From Caenorhabditis elegans (taxonomy: Eukaryota > Nematoda > Chromadorea > Rhabditida > Rhabditidae): a DNA stretch of 64,000 nucleotides. This document shows positions 20,726-30,857 of the stretch, piece after piece. The stretch covers positions 11,718,001 to 11,782,000 of the forward strand of contig NC_003279.8 in NCBI RefSeq assembly GCF_000002985.6, written 5' to 3'. Position 1 is the first letter of the stretch, and the number at the start of each line of letters is the position of its first letter. The notes beneath the pieces were generated by a model. It had not been told where the DNA came from and searched no databases. It saw nothing but the letters and a program-made list of their open reading frames with translations. The position numbers were made by a program, and so were the translations under genes.

Positions 20726-22762
20726 CTAATCATCATCTCGAATAGTAAAGCTTCTTTCATGTCTCGATGCCATAATTACAGTAATCGTCGATTTCATTTG
20801 ACTGTGTCCTACTGATTGTTTTGGGAAACATCCACATAAAGCTGTATCCAATAATTCTTTTCGTGTACTTCGAATTCCGAGAATTGACGAGAGTGGCATG
20901 AGAAATGGCCCAAGGAATGTTAGAGCATACCATGTGGATCCAAATGAGCTTGGCATTGGGATTCCTGAAAAAAATTGTGAACAAATTATAGAAAAGCACA
21001 CATCTTTATGACGATTAAATTTTTTGTTGTTGATATATATGCCATCTAAAAATAATATTATGGAGACGCAAAAAACGTCACTTTGTGAAAAGGAGCTCCA
21101 CTGCCAATTGAAAACGCTCCGCCCCAATCATGGGTCTCGATAGGTATTTAGAAATTAATTTTAAACTTTTTCAAATAATTTCGCCAATGTCAAGCATTTT
21201 TCGCTTTTTTTGTAATGTTGTCCGTTGTTTTTAATGATTTTTATAAAATAAAATGCATTGGCAAATGAAAAAAAATCATTCGAAATAACTTGAAAATTGG
21301 TGAAGTTGGCGTAATTAATTGAAAACATTTGAATTGAAGGATTTGTCGCTAAATGCCTAACGAGACCCATGGGCGCCCAGGAAATTTTTTTTCTGCTTCC
21401 ATAATACAATTGTAGGGAAAACTCACCAAAATAGAACTCAAATGATAAAAGTAATAAAGGCAAAGATACAATGACTGGTATCACTGATTGAATAAGAAGA
21501 CTTTGAGTTAATTGAATTATTTTTGATTGGATATCTGAAATAAATTTAGATAATCACAAGAATCCCATAGAAGAGATCAGAATCACTTTTATTCTCATTT
21601 TCAAAGTGTTTCACAAATCGAAGAATTACAAAATTGACAATGATGGCTGCAAAATTAAAAAATAACGTTGAGAAGATCTGTAAAAATGTTAATTATGTAT
21701 TATTTAGTATTTGCAATATATCTGAAGTGAAAAAATCACGTAATTTGATCTAAGTAGTTTAGTTCCAATCAGTCTACAAATCAATTGCTCACCCGAACAA
21801 GTTCCATTCCATTACTGAATCGAAGTGTATAACACACATCATTCTTATTGTTTTCCCCAAATGGATAATTGAGAAACGCGTAAATAATCTGAAATTGTTG
21901 AATCGATATATATTTTTTAAAAATATTTTTCAAAAATACACGGATCTAGCTAATTTTACATGGATAAGGTTCCAGTTTAGTTTAGAAACTTACAAATATT
22001 GTCGTAACTATGATGTGAACATTTATAACAAACCATGGAGATGGATGTCCTTTCAAAACAACTATACGATAACGATATAATGATACCGCCTGTAAAAATT
22101 GTTTTTACAAACACTCTGTAGCACTCTACGTCCGAAAAATTGTCAAGAAGAAATTTAATGAACCCGTATTTCTTTCTTAACTATTCTGATAATTGTTCAA
22201 CTTACAAATGGCAAAACTTGATATGCGGATGTTGTAGAACTACAGAAATTCTTGAGAAATGAGCAAACAAAAACGGTATATACTGGTTGTTGACCTGCTT
22301 GTAAATTGAAAACCATCCATGCTTGAAATAAAATCAATGGAATATTTAGAAGAAATGAGCCAAGAGTTACAAACACTACTGTGCTCTGCAAATAAATAAT
22401 AAAGATTTCGGTTTTTTAATAATTTTTCTTGTGTTTTGTTCATTTTAAAAGCAGCAGCTAATTACAAAAAACTATTTTAAAGGATATTTTAAAAATCCTA
22501 CAAGATTAAAAAAAAAAAGTAAAATATTATTCACCTTTAATGACATCCAAATAGCTTTTCTTACTCTCACGAAAATGACAAGAAGTGCACTGAAAAGCCA
22601 TGATGTAGCATTCAGAATAAATTCTACAGTAATTCGATCTCGAAATGTCATTGGAGTTACTGTAAGGTCGGATAAATTATAATTGGCTGGTGGCAATGAA
22701 TTGTAGAATTCTGGAGATTCTGTAATGGCAGTGCTAACTGAGGTAGTAGATGCGTTTTCCAT
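20726..22762 (-). CDS. Seven-transmembrane chemoreceptor-like GPCR
   Basis: Seven exons (22762..22535, 22385..22206, 22089..21994, 21888..21793, 21677..21587, 21534..21427, 20964..20726) join in frame to 1038 nt, 345 residues. An extracellular Ser/Thr/Asn-rich N-terminus (MENASTTSVS, with NAS and NLS sequons) is followed by hydrophobic segments including FILNATSWLFSALLVIFV, STVVFVTLGSFLLNIPLILF, FVINVHIIVTTIFIIYAF, TLFFNFAAIIVNFVIL, SVIPVIVSLPLLLLSF and YALTFLGPFLMPLSSILG. The C-terminal tail is RSTRKELLDTALCGCFPKQ and then charged. Size, topology and the conserved IPV..PL segment fit a Caenorhabditis serpentine receptor (sr) family; I cannot tell which by eye. Exon 5 uses a weak donor (AGTGATT). 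Intron 6 carries a palindromic element. Confidence 0.75.
21129..21370. mobile_element. Palindromic element in the chemoreceptor intron
   Basis: Ends CATGGGTCTCGATAGG..TTTAG and CTAAATGCCTAACGAGACCCATG are inverted repeats (about 21 of 23 matching). The AT-rich interior of about 200 bp has no ORF. This is a MITE-like insertion in intron 6. Confidence 0.7.
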
Positions 22763-23614
22763 TTTACTAGGGATCCCTGAAAAAATAAAGATGGTTGGTA
22801 TTTATTTAGAACAAAATTGATCAAAAATTAAAGAGTTGCTATAAATTGTGTAAAATATCTGAGATCTTCAAAAAATAAACTTTGTCAAACATCAGTTTAG
22901 CTGAAGATCGCTGAAAAGTTTTGACTGTATTAAAAATTTCTGACTACAAACTACAAGTATGATAAAGTTCAAATTAAATATTTTTATTAGATTTTCTGGT
23001 TGTAAAAGAATATTTAAAAGCTTTCCTAGAATCTATTTAAAGTCCGAAAATCAAAAAACGAAAAATAACATAATCTTTAAAACAGTTGAATGTTTAATCT
23101 TTTATTCGAGAAGAAGGCTATAATCATTAAAATTGACGTTGACATTTATGTAGCAGGTAAGTACGGTGAAACACAATATTTTTTCAACAAAAAATTAATT
23201 TAAAAAAATATGTATTAATTAAAAAAAACAAAAATTAATTTAAAAAGTCAATTAATTGGTTCTTGGCAATTTGTTTCTTTGAAATAATTTTAGATCAGAC
23301 TTCTGAATAGAATAACATTTCGTGTGAAAAAGTGTTTGCAGTTTCAAGTAGACTGATTTCCAAAAAACTGATATCATGCCAAAAATAAATAATTTAATTT
23401 TTTTCTGTCAAGCCAAAAAAAAAGAACAAAGGCACAAAAAACGTCATGCAAAAATTGGAAGTCCTGTCATAAAAGGGACTAGAAGAAGTTCCCGGGAGAC
23501 CGAGATAAGGGACTTTTTGCACTGACTGGATTCTTAGAATAATCTCAGGAGCTGTAAAAATTGTTAAACTCTTTCAATAGCATTCAATGGTAGTACTGCT
23601 TTAACAAAATCTCT
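22763..23614. other. Intergenic DNA upstream of the chemoreceptor
   Basis: AT-rich. An acceptor-like TTTTTTCAG directly before the GPCR start (22778-22770) could be a trans-splice or 5'-UTR splice site. No other gene is visible. A short simple-sequence run of AATTAA lies near 23200-23255. Confidence 0.4.
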
Positions 23615-25951
23615 TTATAATGCTAAACAAGAAACAAATAAAATCAACAAAGTTGTAGTTCTCTTAACGCTACTCGATTCATCCAGGTGATCCTTCTCAA
23701 TGTCTTCCATTTTGAATTCCATAAACTCTTCATAATCTACTTCATCTGGCATAGGTGTTGAAGACAGATATACGGTACGTTGAGGGATCACTGGTGAAAC
23801 TTCTGGAGGTTGGATATTCTGAAAATTTAACGTGAAAGGAGGTAAACAATTGTAAAATCACCTCAGAAGATATGCTACTCGGCTGGTCAATGAACATCAC
23901 CGTAGAATTCTCACTGAGAGTTGTCGCTGCAGAGGTTGTAGAGTTCTGGAATTTTTGAACATTTCAGCAGGTTATTCTAGGAAAACTTTACCTCAGACAC
24001 CAGACTACTTGGAATATCCGTAGGCAATGAAGTAGATGCAATTGGTTTAGTAGACTGGAAGGTATCCGTTGATGGCTCAGCAGTGGAAACAAGTTGAGTG
24101 GCTTTAACACTGAGCTGACTAGGATGTGTTGAAGTCTGAGTGGATGACCCATCCGTGGATTCAGTGCTACTACTTGAGGTGAGTGTTGTGGGAACTGAAA
24201 AAACGGACATATTTTCTTAATTCTGTTGGAATATATATTTAACTCACGTGCAGTTGTAGAGCTCAGAGGCGTCGTAGTCGGTGGTTGTGTAGTATTGGTT
24301 CGAGCAACTGTAGCTACTGCTGTGATCTTTGCTGTAGTACGTGTTGCAGTGGTGGTTGTTTCCAGAGCCAAAGAAGTCGTGGGAACTGAAACTAAATGTT
24401 TCTGAAAGGTTGGAAGAACACAAAAAATAATTCGAACTCACGCGTGGTTGTTGCCGGTGTAACCTTAACTGGAGTCGTGGTGAGCACTGTCGTGGCTTTA
24501 GTGGTTGTGAGACGTTTTGTAGTAGATCTAGTAGTAGTACGTTTTGTAGTAGATCTAGTAATTGGCTTGGTAACATTGGGTCGAGGAGGGATCACCGGCA
24601 GGGTTTTAGTGGTAGTCTTCAAGGTGGCTTTAGTGGTTGTGAGACGTTTTGTAGTAGTTCTTGTAGTTGTAGTACGTCGTGGTGGCTTGGTAACAGTGTT
24701 CTTCGCACAAACTCCAATCAAGTCACAGATCTCATTTACGAGCCATTTCATGTTGAAAAAGATATTAGAACGAGAGGAGTCTGTAGTATCCCCTGAAAAT
24801 GAAAAAATTACCCGTAAAACTTTAGACAGAGTCTAGAGTCTAACCTGTTGCCCAATTTCCAATTATTATCAATTTTTCGTTTTTCCATTTTGTGAGAGGA
24901 TTTCCAGTTTTCTTCTCCGAAGAATACCCTGATGTTTGAAGACTGGCAATGTTCACAATCTCTAGCTTTAAGAAAATTGAACATTATGGTGTGGCTCCCA
25001 GCTGAGGCGCGAAATATATGTAGCTATTTGTAGCGGCCGACATGTTCGGGGTTTTGCAGCTTGGCGTGAAATGAGTAGCTTGATGTGTGCGCAACGTAGT
25101 GTGAAGAGATTGTTGTTTGGAAGCGGCCGACACTTTAGGGGTTTCGCGCCGCACTATGCATTCGGTTACATGCGGCCTGAGTGACGTCGTGAGGCCGGCG
25201 GAGCCCTACATTCTAGTAAGTGATCTAAACTTACATTTAGAGGCGAAGTGAACCTTTTGCGGGACTTAGGATTCAGCGGACAAACATCAACTGCGTCGTC
25301 CTTCTGGATACTTATGGAATTATCAACTAGACATGGTATCGACGAATCAATTGGATTCTCGACCTCCACAAGCATCGGACAATAAATTCTATGAAAATTG
25401 TTTTCGATTTCTTTTGTGCATATGTTCAAAAGGTAGGCTCTAACTGGTCGGATTGAGTGGCAAGATCCCCAGATTTGGCAAGAGACTTCTCTTATAGTCA
25501 AATTTCGTAGAAACTGCATTGGAATACGTAAACTTCTGAAATGAAACGCATTGCATCTCCCAAAAATTTGAAAGCCTTACAAGGCGCCTTTGCTGCAAGC
25601 TGTATAATCAAGCTTCTCTTTATTCATCAACCATTCCATTTGACTGTTCAAAATTGAAAAAGCTGAAGTAATGAAATGTCGATTAGATATCAGACTTGCA
25701 CTCGATATATATTCGATATTATTTCCATTTTCAAAAGCAGCCAAGATGTGCCAACGATTATTTTTTATACCATTATCTAAAAATGGAGTTACTGACACAT
25801 AGAATTAATAAGATTACTTACAAATATCTTTATCCTTCCCACAAGTGTTCAGACGCTCCTTATTCTCCTTCAAACTGAGCTTTTCAGTGACAATTGGAAT
25901 GATAGCAATGACGAAAATGAAGTAGAATATGATCATCGATTTGAATTTCAT
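23615..25951 (-). CDS. DUF316 protein with long mucin-like stalk and hydrophobic C-terminus
   Basis: Nine exons (25951..25822, 25776..25581, 25535..25235, 24965..24845, 24792..24442, 24385..24248, 24194..23992, 23945..23862, 23818..23615) keep frame over 1728 nt, 575 residues. A signal peptide (MKFKSMIIFYFIFVIAIIPI) precedes KLSLKENKERLNTCGKD. The single DUF316 domain has ISNRHFITSAFSI and ICDLIGVC. A Thr/Pro/Ser stalk of roughly 270 residues follows, with repeated TTTK/TTTR units, and the protein ends TTLLILFVSCLAL, fitting a GPI signal. Exons 6 and 7 both begin LPTT after the same TTCAG/TTCCCAC junction, so stalk exons have probably duplicated. Neither His57 nor GDSGG of trypsins is present. 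Likely an extracellular, heavily O-glycosylated surface protein (inference). It is divergent from the 26172 gene, with 220 bp between starts. Confidence 0.8.
25012..25215. repeat. Interspersed repeat fragment in a DUF316 intron
   Basis: Contains GCGGCCGACACTTTAGGGG and GGGTTTCGCGCCGCACTA. A related fragment (GCGCCCGACAATTTTTGGG, GGGTTTCGCGCCACACTA) lies in a vab-10 intron at 37205-37310, and a shorter piece near 14150. No coding capacity. Confidence 0.6.
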
Positions 25952-26039
25952 ATTCGATAATCGTAAAACTGAGAACTGATTGATTTTTTTGTTTTTGTTT
26001 TAAGGATCAGATATGACATGGAAATGAGGACGTGGAATG

Positions 26040-26048
26040 TCACGTTTA
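26040..26048 (-). promoter_or_regulatory. Shared upstream element TAAACGTGA (minus-strand gene)
   Basis: Sense sequence TGTAAACGTGACATT, 89 bp before the ATG at 25951. The distance and the CGTGACATT extension match copies A and B, although the sequence around it differs. Confidence 0.5.
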
Positions 26049-26091
26049 CAATTTTCAAAATCAGTTTTTTTTTCAAGTTTTTAATTTTTAG

Positions 26092-26100
26092 TAAACGTGA
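26092..26100 (+). promoter_or_regulatory. Shared upstream element TAAACGTGA (plus-strand gene)
   Basis: Sense sequence TTAGTAAACGTGAATAAATA, 72 bp before the ATG at 26172. It is an independent occurrence on the opposite strand of the same divergent promoter. Confidence 0.5.
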
Positions 26101-26171
26101 ATAAATAACTAAACTTAGTATTTTTTTTTCAAACGTGTGAGTTCAAAAAATTTTTCATTCCCGTTTTCGAA

Positions 26172-29100
26172 ATGAAAATTCAATCAATAATCACTATATC
26201 AACGTTCATTATCATCGTCGTCTCCTATAATGAGCTGACAGCTGAGGAAAATGATAAGAGGCTCGAGACATGTGGAAATGAGCATATTGGTGAGTAAGAT
26301 TTTTTTTGGTGAGCAGCCGACATCAATCCTGTCTAGCGATAGCCGCTTTTCTGCATTTTGGAGTAAAATCAAAGGCTTGATGTTTGCACGATAAGCATCG
26401 CTCCATACTTTTTGGGTTTCCCGCCACTCGTTGTCGGAAAGCCGGTCAAGGCTCCGTTACGGCTCCTAAATATAAGACCTAGGCCACTATTATCCGATAA
26501 GACAGTATTTGAGCCCGTCCACAGAGGAACCGGACTATTAGGCAAAGGTCTTTTTGGATAAGGTGTCAGAGTGTCCAATTTCGGATTGATCTACGTTGAT
26601 CTACAAAAAAGCGGGAGTTCAGACGCAGAGTTCTCAACTGATTTTACACGGTTAAGAACGTGCTGACGTCACATTTTTTGGGCAAAAGAATCCCGCGTAT
26701 TTTGTAGATCAAACTGTGATAGGACACCCTGACACCACGTGGCGCCCCTCGTAACATTTTGAATAATTTTTTTTAACGAGTATATTTTCAGGGAAACCAT
26801 CGAAAAACTCGATAATCTCTCCTGTCTCCTGGCTTACCAAATTGACAAGATCCGAAATTTCTGCTCCGGCAGTTATAATATCTCCTCGACACTTGATCAC
26901 TTCTTCACGGCTTTTCCTCACAAAATCAGCTTGGAAAAATAGCGGAGATTCGATTGATTGTGATGACAGCATAAAGTAAGACCGATAGTGATCTCCGATC
27001 TTTACGAAATTTTTTTCAGGCACTTGGAAGTTCCGGTAAACAAGCTCTCGGATGTGATTGAGCCGTGCCTTTCTCAAAAGGAGAATTGCTCCCCGAAAGT
27101 GATGAATTTTGCCAGAGCATATATTCTGAACTTTTGCAAATCAACATTGGTGCAAAAAAGAGTGTACTCCTTCCCAATGATTTTGGAGCTTGATGAGAAT
27201 TTGGAAGGCAACTCAAGTTATCCATGTCTAGCTGATGGTAAAGCTTATATGACTTTCAGGCCAATCAACGCCTAGCTCCGCCCACTGCTAGACCAATCAG
27301 CGGGCTCGGTCGTCGCTGATTGGTCTGAGTTTCTTTTTTCCAGAATCAATCAAACTTGCCAAAGGAGATGCCATTGACGCTTATGGATGTACAAACAATT
27401 CGGAATGGAAGCATCGAAAAGTGAATGTCGGCGCCGGTGTTAGTCCGGATATTCTATACGGAACTGTTCCAAATACCGAAAAGGGATTCGATCTGGGACC
27501 TCTCACAAAAAATGATTCCGGCAGAGTTTGGATGGTTGGATTCGATTTAGCAGGTGAGCAAATGTCTGCATGCCAACGAGACTGTTTACATTATGCCTGC
27601 CTACCTTGTGCCTGTTTTGAGGCTACTTGCCTACCAGGGGTGGGCGGTTAATCGTTTTTTCAGCTAACGGCTAATTCGGCTTAAGCCGATTTCAAAATTT
27701 TTGGCTAACGGTTAATTCGGCTATTAGCCGACCACTTCTGGCCCAGACCCTAGACAACCCTACCCCAGACCCTAGCCGACCCTAGGCAGCCCTACCTCAG
27801 ACCCTAGACAGCCCTACCCCAGACCCTAGCCTACCCTAGGCAGCCCTACCCCAGACCCTAGCCTACCCTAGGCAGCCCTACACCAGACCCTAGGCAGCCC
27901 TACCCCAGACCGTAGCCTACCCTAGGCAGCCCTACCCCAGACCGTAGCCTACCCTAGGCAGCCCTACACCAGACCCTAGGCAGCCCTACCCCAGACCCTA
28001 GCCTACCCTAGGCGGTCCTGGTTTGATCATCTGATCGTAGAAAACTACGATGAACACCATTCCCGTGCGTCGATAGCATCAGGGGAAACAGTGAACCTCT
28101 CAGAACCCGAAAACGCCATCCTTAGCAGACAAACCCAGACTCCTTCAGGAAGGAAGACTGGAGAGTTGGGCTTACAACGTTCGAACGTGTGGTTTTACCC
28201 GGCTCCCTCACACATAGCGAGGGTCGAACACATGCGGCACCCAACAACGACCGCCCAAAATTCACCGATAACCCAGGAAGCTCCCGAAGGCTTGAGGGAG
28301 AGAGTTAGCTGGCTCTCCGCCAGTCCAGAGATACGCTTTCGCAGGACCCTGGCAGACAGTGGGACAACAATATGAAGGGAGGTCATCTTCTGGATGTACG
28401 GACACCTCACGGGTTCCGCTAGCTGCAGTGGAAAGAATGCAGGTTACTGGGAACACCTATCGATCGTAGAAGAGACGAGCGAGGACGACGCACGTCATCG
28501 CCTCCCCGTCTTGACGAGACAAGGCGAGCCACAAACGGGAAAACGATGTTTATCGATCGGGTGTTTTTGACGTGCGTCGTCCTCGCTCGGTGTCTGTCGT
28601 CGCATTCACATAAGTCTATTGCAACGAGTATATCGTTGGTTCAATTACCCAATTCGAGGGTTCTAAAGCAAATCTCTGATCTGGCGGGGAGCCAGCTAAC
28701 TTCCTCCCGCACCCCTCTTCGGAGAGTCCAGGGTGGCGGAAATTTTGGGCGGCCTTGTTGGGTGCCGCATGTGTTCGACGGGCCTAAGCCTGCCCAAGGG
28801 TATTTGTTTCGTGCGAGCTCTCCTGTACGTCTTTCGCTTGCTTTGTGTTTTTCTGCCTATTTTATGCCTGCCAACTTCATGCCTGCCACCGCCTACTTGC
28901 CCACGTACCTACCTTGCGCCTGTCTTGTACATTCTTGCCTGCGAGGCTGCCTATTTTATGCCTGCCTACCTGATGCCTGTTTCACGCATGCTTGCCTACT
29001 TACCTTCCTTCCTTTTTTGCGCATATTTCTATATTCTTGCCTATTTGGTTGTCTCAGAAGCCTGCCTATTTTATGCCCGTTTTCCGCCAGCCAGCCTAGG

Positions 29101-29414
29101 TTCCTTCCTTATGCATATTTACCTTATGCTTGCCTGCCTACCTACTTGTCTTAAGCTTGCCTACCTACACGCCTAAATCTATATTTCCAGCAACTATTGG
29201 AAGCCGGAAATACCCGTGGTACTACAAAATGAGCTCAGCAATGTATCCAGCGTTGTGCGAATTGGCTGGAATTTGTTCTGAAGCTTCCACGACTACTACC
29301 GTTCAACCATCAACAGCGTCCACTGCAGAGCCAACGGATTCACCAGAGCCTCCAAGTACATCTCCAAGCGGCGCTGAAACAACGGAGCAGCCAGAAGAGA
29401 TTCAAATCGACTGA
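26172..29414 (+). CDS. Secreted single-domain DUF316 (trypsin-like) protein
   Basis: Five exons, 26172..26289, 26792..26975, 27020..27237, 27344..27553 and 29191..29414, join in frame to 954 nt, 317 residues. A signal peptide (MKIQSIITISTFIIIVVSYN) leads into ELTAEENDKRLETCGNEHIG. The DUF316 domain has ISPRHLITSSRLF, ARAYILNFC, YPCLADG, GPLTKNDSGRVWMVGFDLAG and LCELAGIC. The tail is Ser/Thr/Pro/Glu-rich and ends EEIQID with no hydrophobic anchor, so this form is probably soluble. The NDSGR in exon 4 is superficially like GDSGG but lacks its flanking glycines. His57 is replaced (TSSRLF). Intron 1 carries a palindromic element and intron 4 (1.6 kb) is packed with repeats. Confidence 0.85.
26561..26742. 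mobile_element. CACGTGGTGTCA-type palindromic element (copy 2)
   Basis: Left part GGTGTCAGAGTGTCC..GATCTACAAAAAAGCGGG and right part CCCGCGTATTTTGTAGATCAAA..CTGACACCACGTG are inverted. It has the central GCTGACGTCACATTTTT seen in relatives. The left tip lacks CACGT. Inserted in intron 1 of the plus-strand DUF316 gene. Confidence 0.75.
27735..28018. repeat. CCCTACCCCAGACCCTAGCC minisatellite
   Basis: About 280 bp of units such as CAGACCCTAGCCTACCCTAGG plus CAGCCCTACC, ten or so copies. Inserted in intron 4 of the plus-strand DUF316 gene. Before it, 27640-27735 is an AGCCGATT/GGCTAACGG-type short repeat. Confidence 0.85.
28205..28780. repeat. Imperfect large palindrome in a DUF316 intron
   Basis: CGAACACATGCGGCACCCAAC (near 28208-28242) and GTTGGGTGCCGCATGTGTTCG (near 28757-28778) are exact inverts. 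Inner blocks match with more divergence (GTTAGCTGGCTCTCCGCC against GGCGGGGAGCCAGCTAAC; CGAGCGAGGACGACGCACGT against ACGTGCGTCGTCCTCGCTCG). The GC content is unusually high for the region. Short ORFs overlap it but show no family motif. Confidence 0.7.
28830..29180. repeat. TGCCTGCCTACC-type degenerate repeat
   Basis: Pyrimidine-rich DNA with recurrent GCCTGCCTACCT, TTATGCCTGCC and CTTGCC motifs at the 3' end of intron 4 of the plus-strand DUF316 gene. Long but compositionally biased ORFs (Cys/Leu/Tyr/Pro-rich) across it are artefacts. Related to the block at 16.63-17.03 kb. Confidence 0.7.
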
Positions 29415-29431
29415 ACTTGTGAAAAACTTTC

Positions 29432-29437
29432 AATAAA
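29432..29437 (+). promoter_or_regulatory. Poly(A) signal AATAAA of the plus-strand DUF316 gene
   Basis: An exact AATAAA lies 18 bp after the stop codon, at a distance normal for compact nematode 3' UTRs. Confidence 0.6.
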
Positions 29438-29761
29438 TTATTTCATATTAGAAATTAATCTTATACAATTAAAACAAAAAAGGCATTGAGAAGGGGAAAA
29501 ATCGGAAATGATGATATTCACAAAAAGAGAGATGGGGGTACCGGTGTCTAGAAAAATCAGTTTTTTTTTGGGTGGAAAGAGCCCAGTAATCCCAGCTACA
29601 GTAACCCAAGATGACGTGATGGGGGCGCGCAACTGTAGGCCGGGAAAAACTGGATAATTTTTTGGGGGGAAAGGGGTGGGGGTACATATTAAAAAATTAA
29701 GAAAAAAAAAAGTAAAATCATTCAAAAACATAGGAAAAAAAATTAAATCGAATCAATTAAA
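29438..29761. other. Convergent intergenic region
   Basis: Separates the 3' end of the plus-strand DUF316 gene from the vab-10 stop codon. It contains a G-rich/T-rich stretch (TTTTTTTTTGGGTGG, TTTTTTGGGGGGAAAGGGG) and presumably both 3' UTRs. No gene seen. Confidence 0.5.
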
Positions 29762-30857
29762 TCACTTTGAAGACGATGATGATGGTCCTTGTGGGATATA
29801 TCTGGAATTGAATTTTTATTTTAAAATCGAAAATTTCAGGCTTTGAGCTCAAGAACCCAGCCAGAAGCTCATTTCCCAGCTCTAACCACAACTAACCTTT
29901 GTCCTTTACGTGCTCTCAACGAGGGAATCCTCGTTTGTCGGTCTCCAGCATCCGAAGAGGCTCGGGATTCTGGTCGGGAAGGTGTCGACGAGTCGACGAT
30001 CGAGTTTTTCGAGTTGGAGACACTTCCGACACGGCTCAGGCGCCCAGCGCTCATGTCCGATGGAGCACGTGGAATTCTGGATGGGCGAGCGTCAGTGTGT
30101 CTGCAATAATTTCAGGTTAGCCGAAAGAAGCAAATTGAAGAAACTTCAAAAAAAAAAAAACTTGAAAGAACTTACCTATGCGAATCAGTGGTAACCGTAT
30201 AGCCAGCTGTACCGCCGAGCCCTCCGCTCATCGGCACACTTCTGTCGGTCTTCTCGCGAATCTTCATAATCGGACCAGGCGTTCCGGTGGTCGGAAGCTG
30301 CTTGCCGTGTCGATTCTTGGTGAAAGATCGCATCGAGTCAAGCGCATGAATCGGACGAGCTTCTGGGAACATGTTGATGTTAAGACGTCCCTTGGCACGA
30401 CATGGATCATGTTTGTGGAGGAACTCGTCCAGCGACTCCCATCCACCTCCGACTCGAACCATCACAGTCGATCGGAGGATGCGGACCATTCTCTTGATAT
30501 GGGTGTCTCCGAACTGGAAAAATAAATGTTTAAATAAATGTTAGCTCCGAATTCCTGTAAAACCTTACCCGATAGTGATTCTCAGAGATCTTCTCAATTT
30601 GGTATGGGGTACAGCAGCTGCACGTCTTCTTCTGCAGCTCAATCTCATGCGTGATCTTTTCAGTGTCCGTTTGTGGCTTGGCGTTTCTCTGGAAATACAA
30701 ATTTTAGGTCAAAAATTCCAACAAAGCTTCTCCCAAAAACTCACATTAGAAGCATCAAATCGGAGAGCATTGATGAATTCCTTGGCATTGATCATTCCAT
30801 CACCCTTGTCAAATCGATCAGCAACTTTGGCCATTTCGAGTCGGGAAGTTGGGAATT
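29762..30857 (-). CDS. vab-10: vab-10 B-form 3' exons: EF-hand, GAS2 domain, SxIP tail
   Basis: Exons 30857..30745, 30688..30569, 30513..30176, 30100..29897 and 29801..29762. The first has an EF-hand loop ([15 protein letters not shown]); a first, degenerate EF-hand ends the preceding exon ([19 protein letters not shown]). The next two encode the microtubule-binding GAS2 (GAR) domain, with [39 protein letters not shown] and DPCRAKGR. The Ser/Arg-rich tail includes RPSRIPRAP, an SxIP motif of the kind that binds EB1 at microtubule plus ends, and the related QTRIPSL. The protein ends QGPSSSSSK. Confidence 0.9.

Larger units (their letters stand above)
25952..26171. promoter_or_regulatory. Shared 220-bp divergent promoter of two DUF316 genes
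   Basis: The start codons at 25951 (-) and 26172 (+) are 220 bp apart. Each direction has its own TAAACGTGA-type core in sense orientation (26048..26040 for the minus gene, 26092..26100 for the plus gene). Poly-T tracts near 26065 and 26125 separate them. Confidence 0.5.

Noticed and set aside
27481..27553. NDSGR in the plus-strand DUF316 gene as a trypsin GDSGG active site
   Set aside because: Glycines on both sides are missing, and His57 is also lost; the other copies have no equivalent, so catalytic activity is not supported.
28546..29176. 200-residue plus-strand ORFs rich in Cys, Leu, Tyr and Pro
   Set aside because: They lie across the TGCC repeat in an intron of the plus-strand DUF316 gene; composition follows the repeat, and no domain or splice support was seen.
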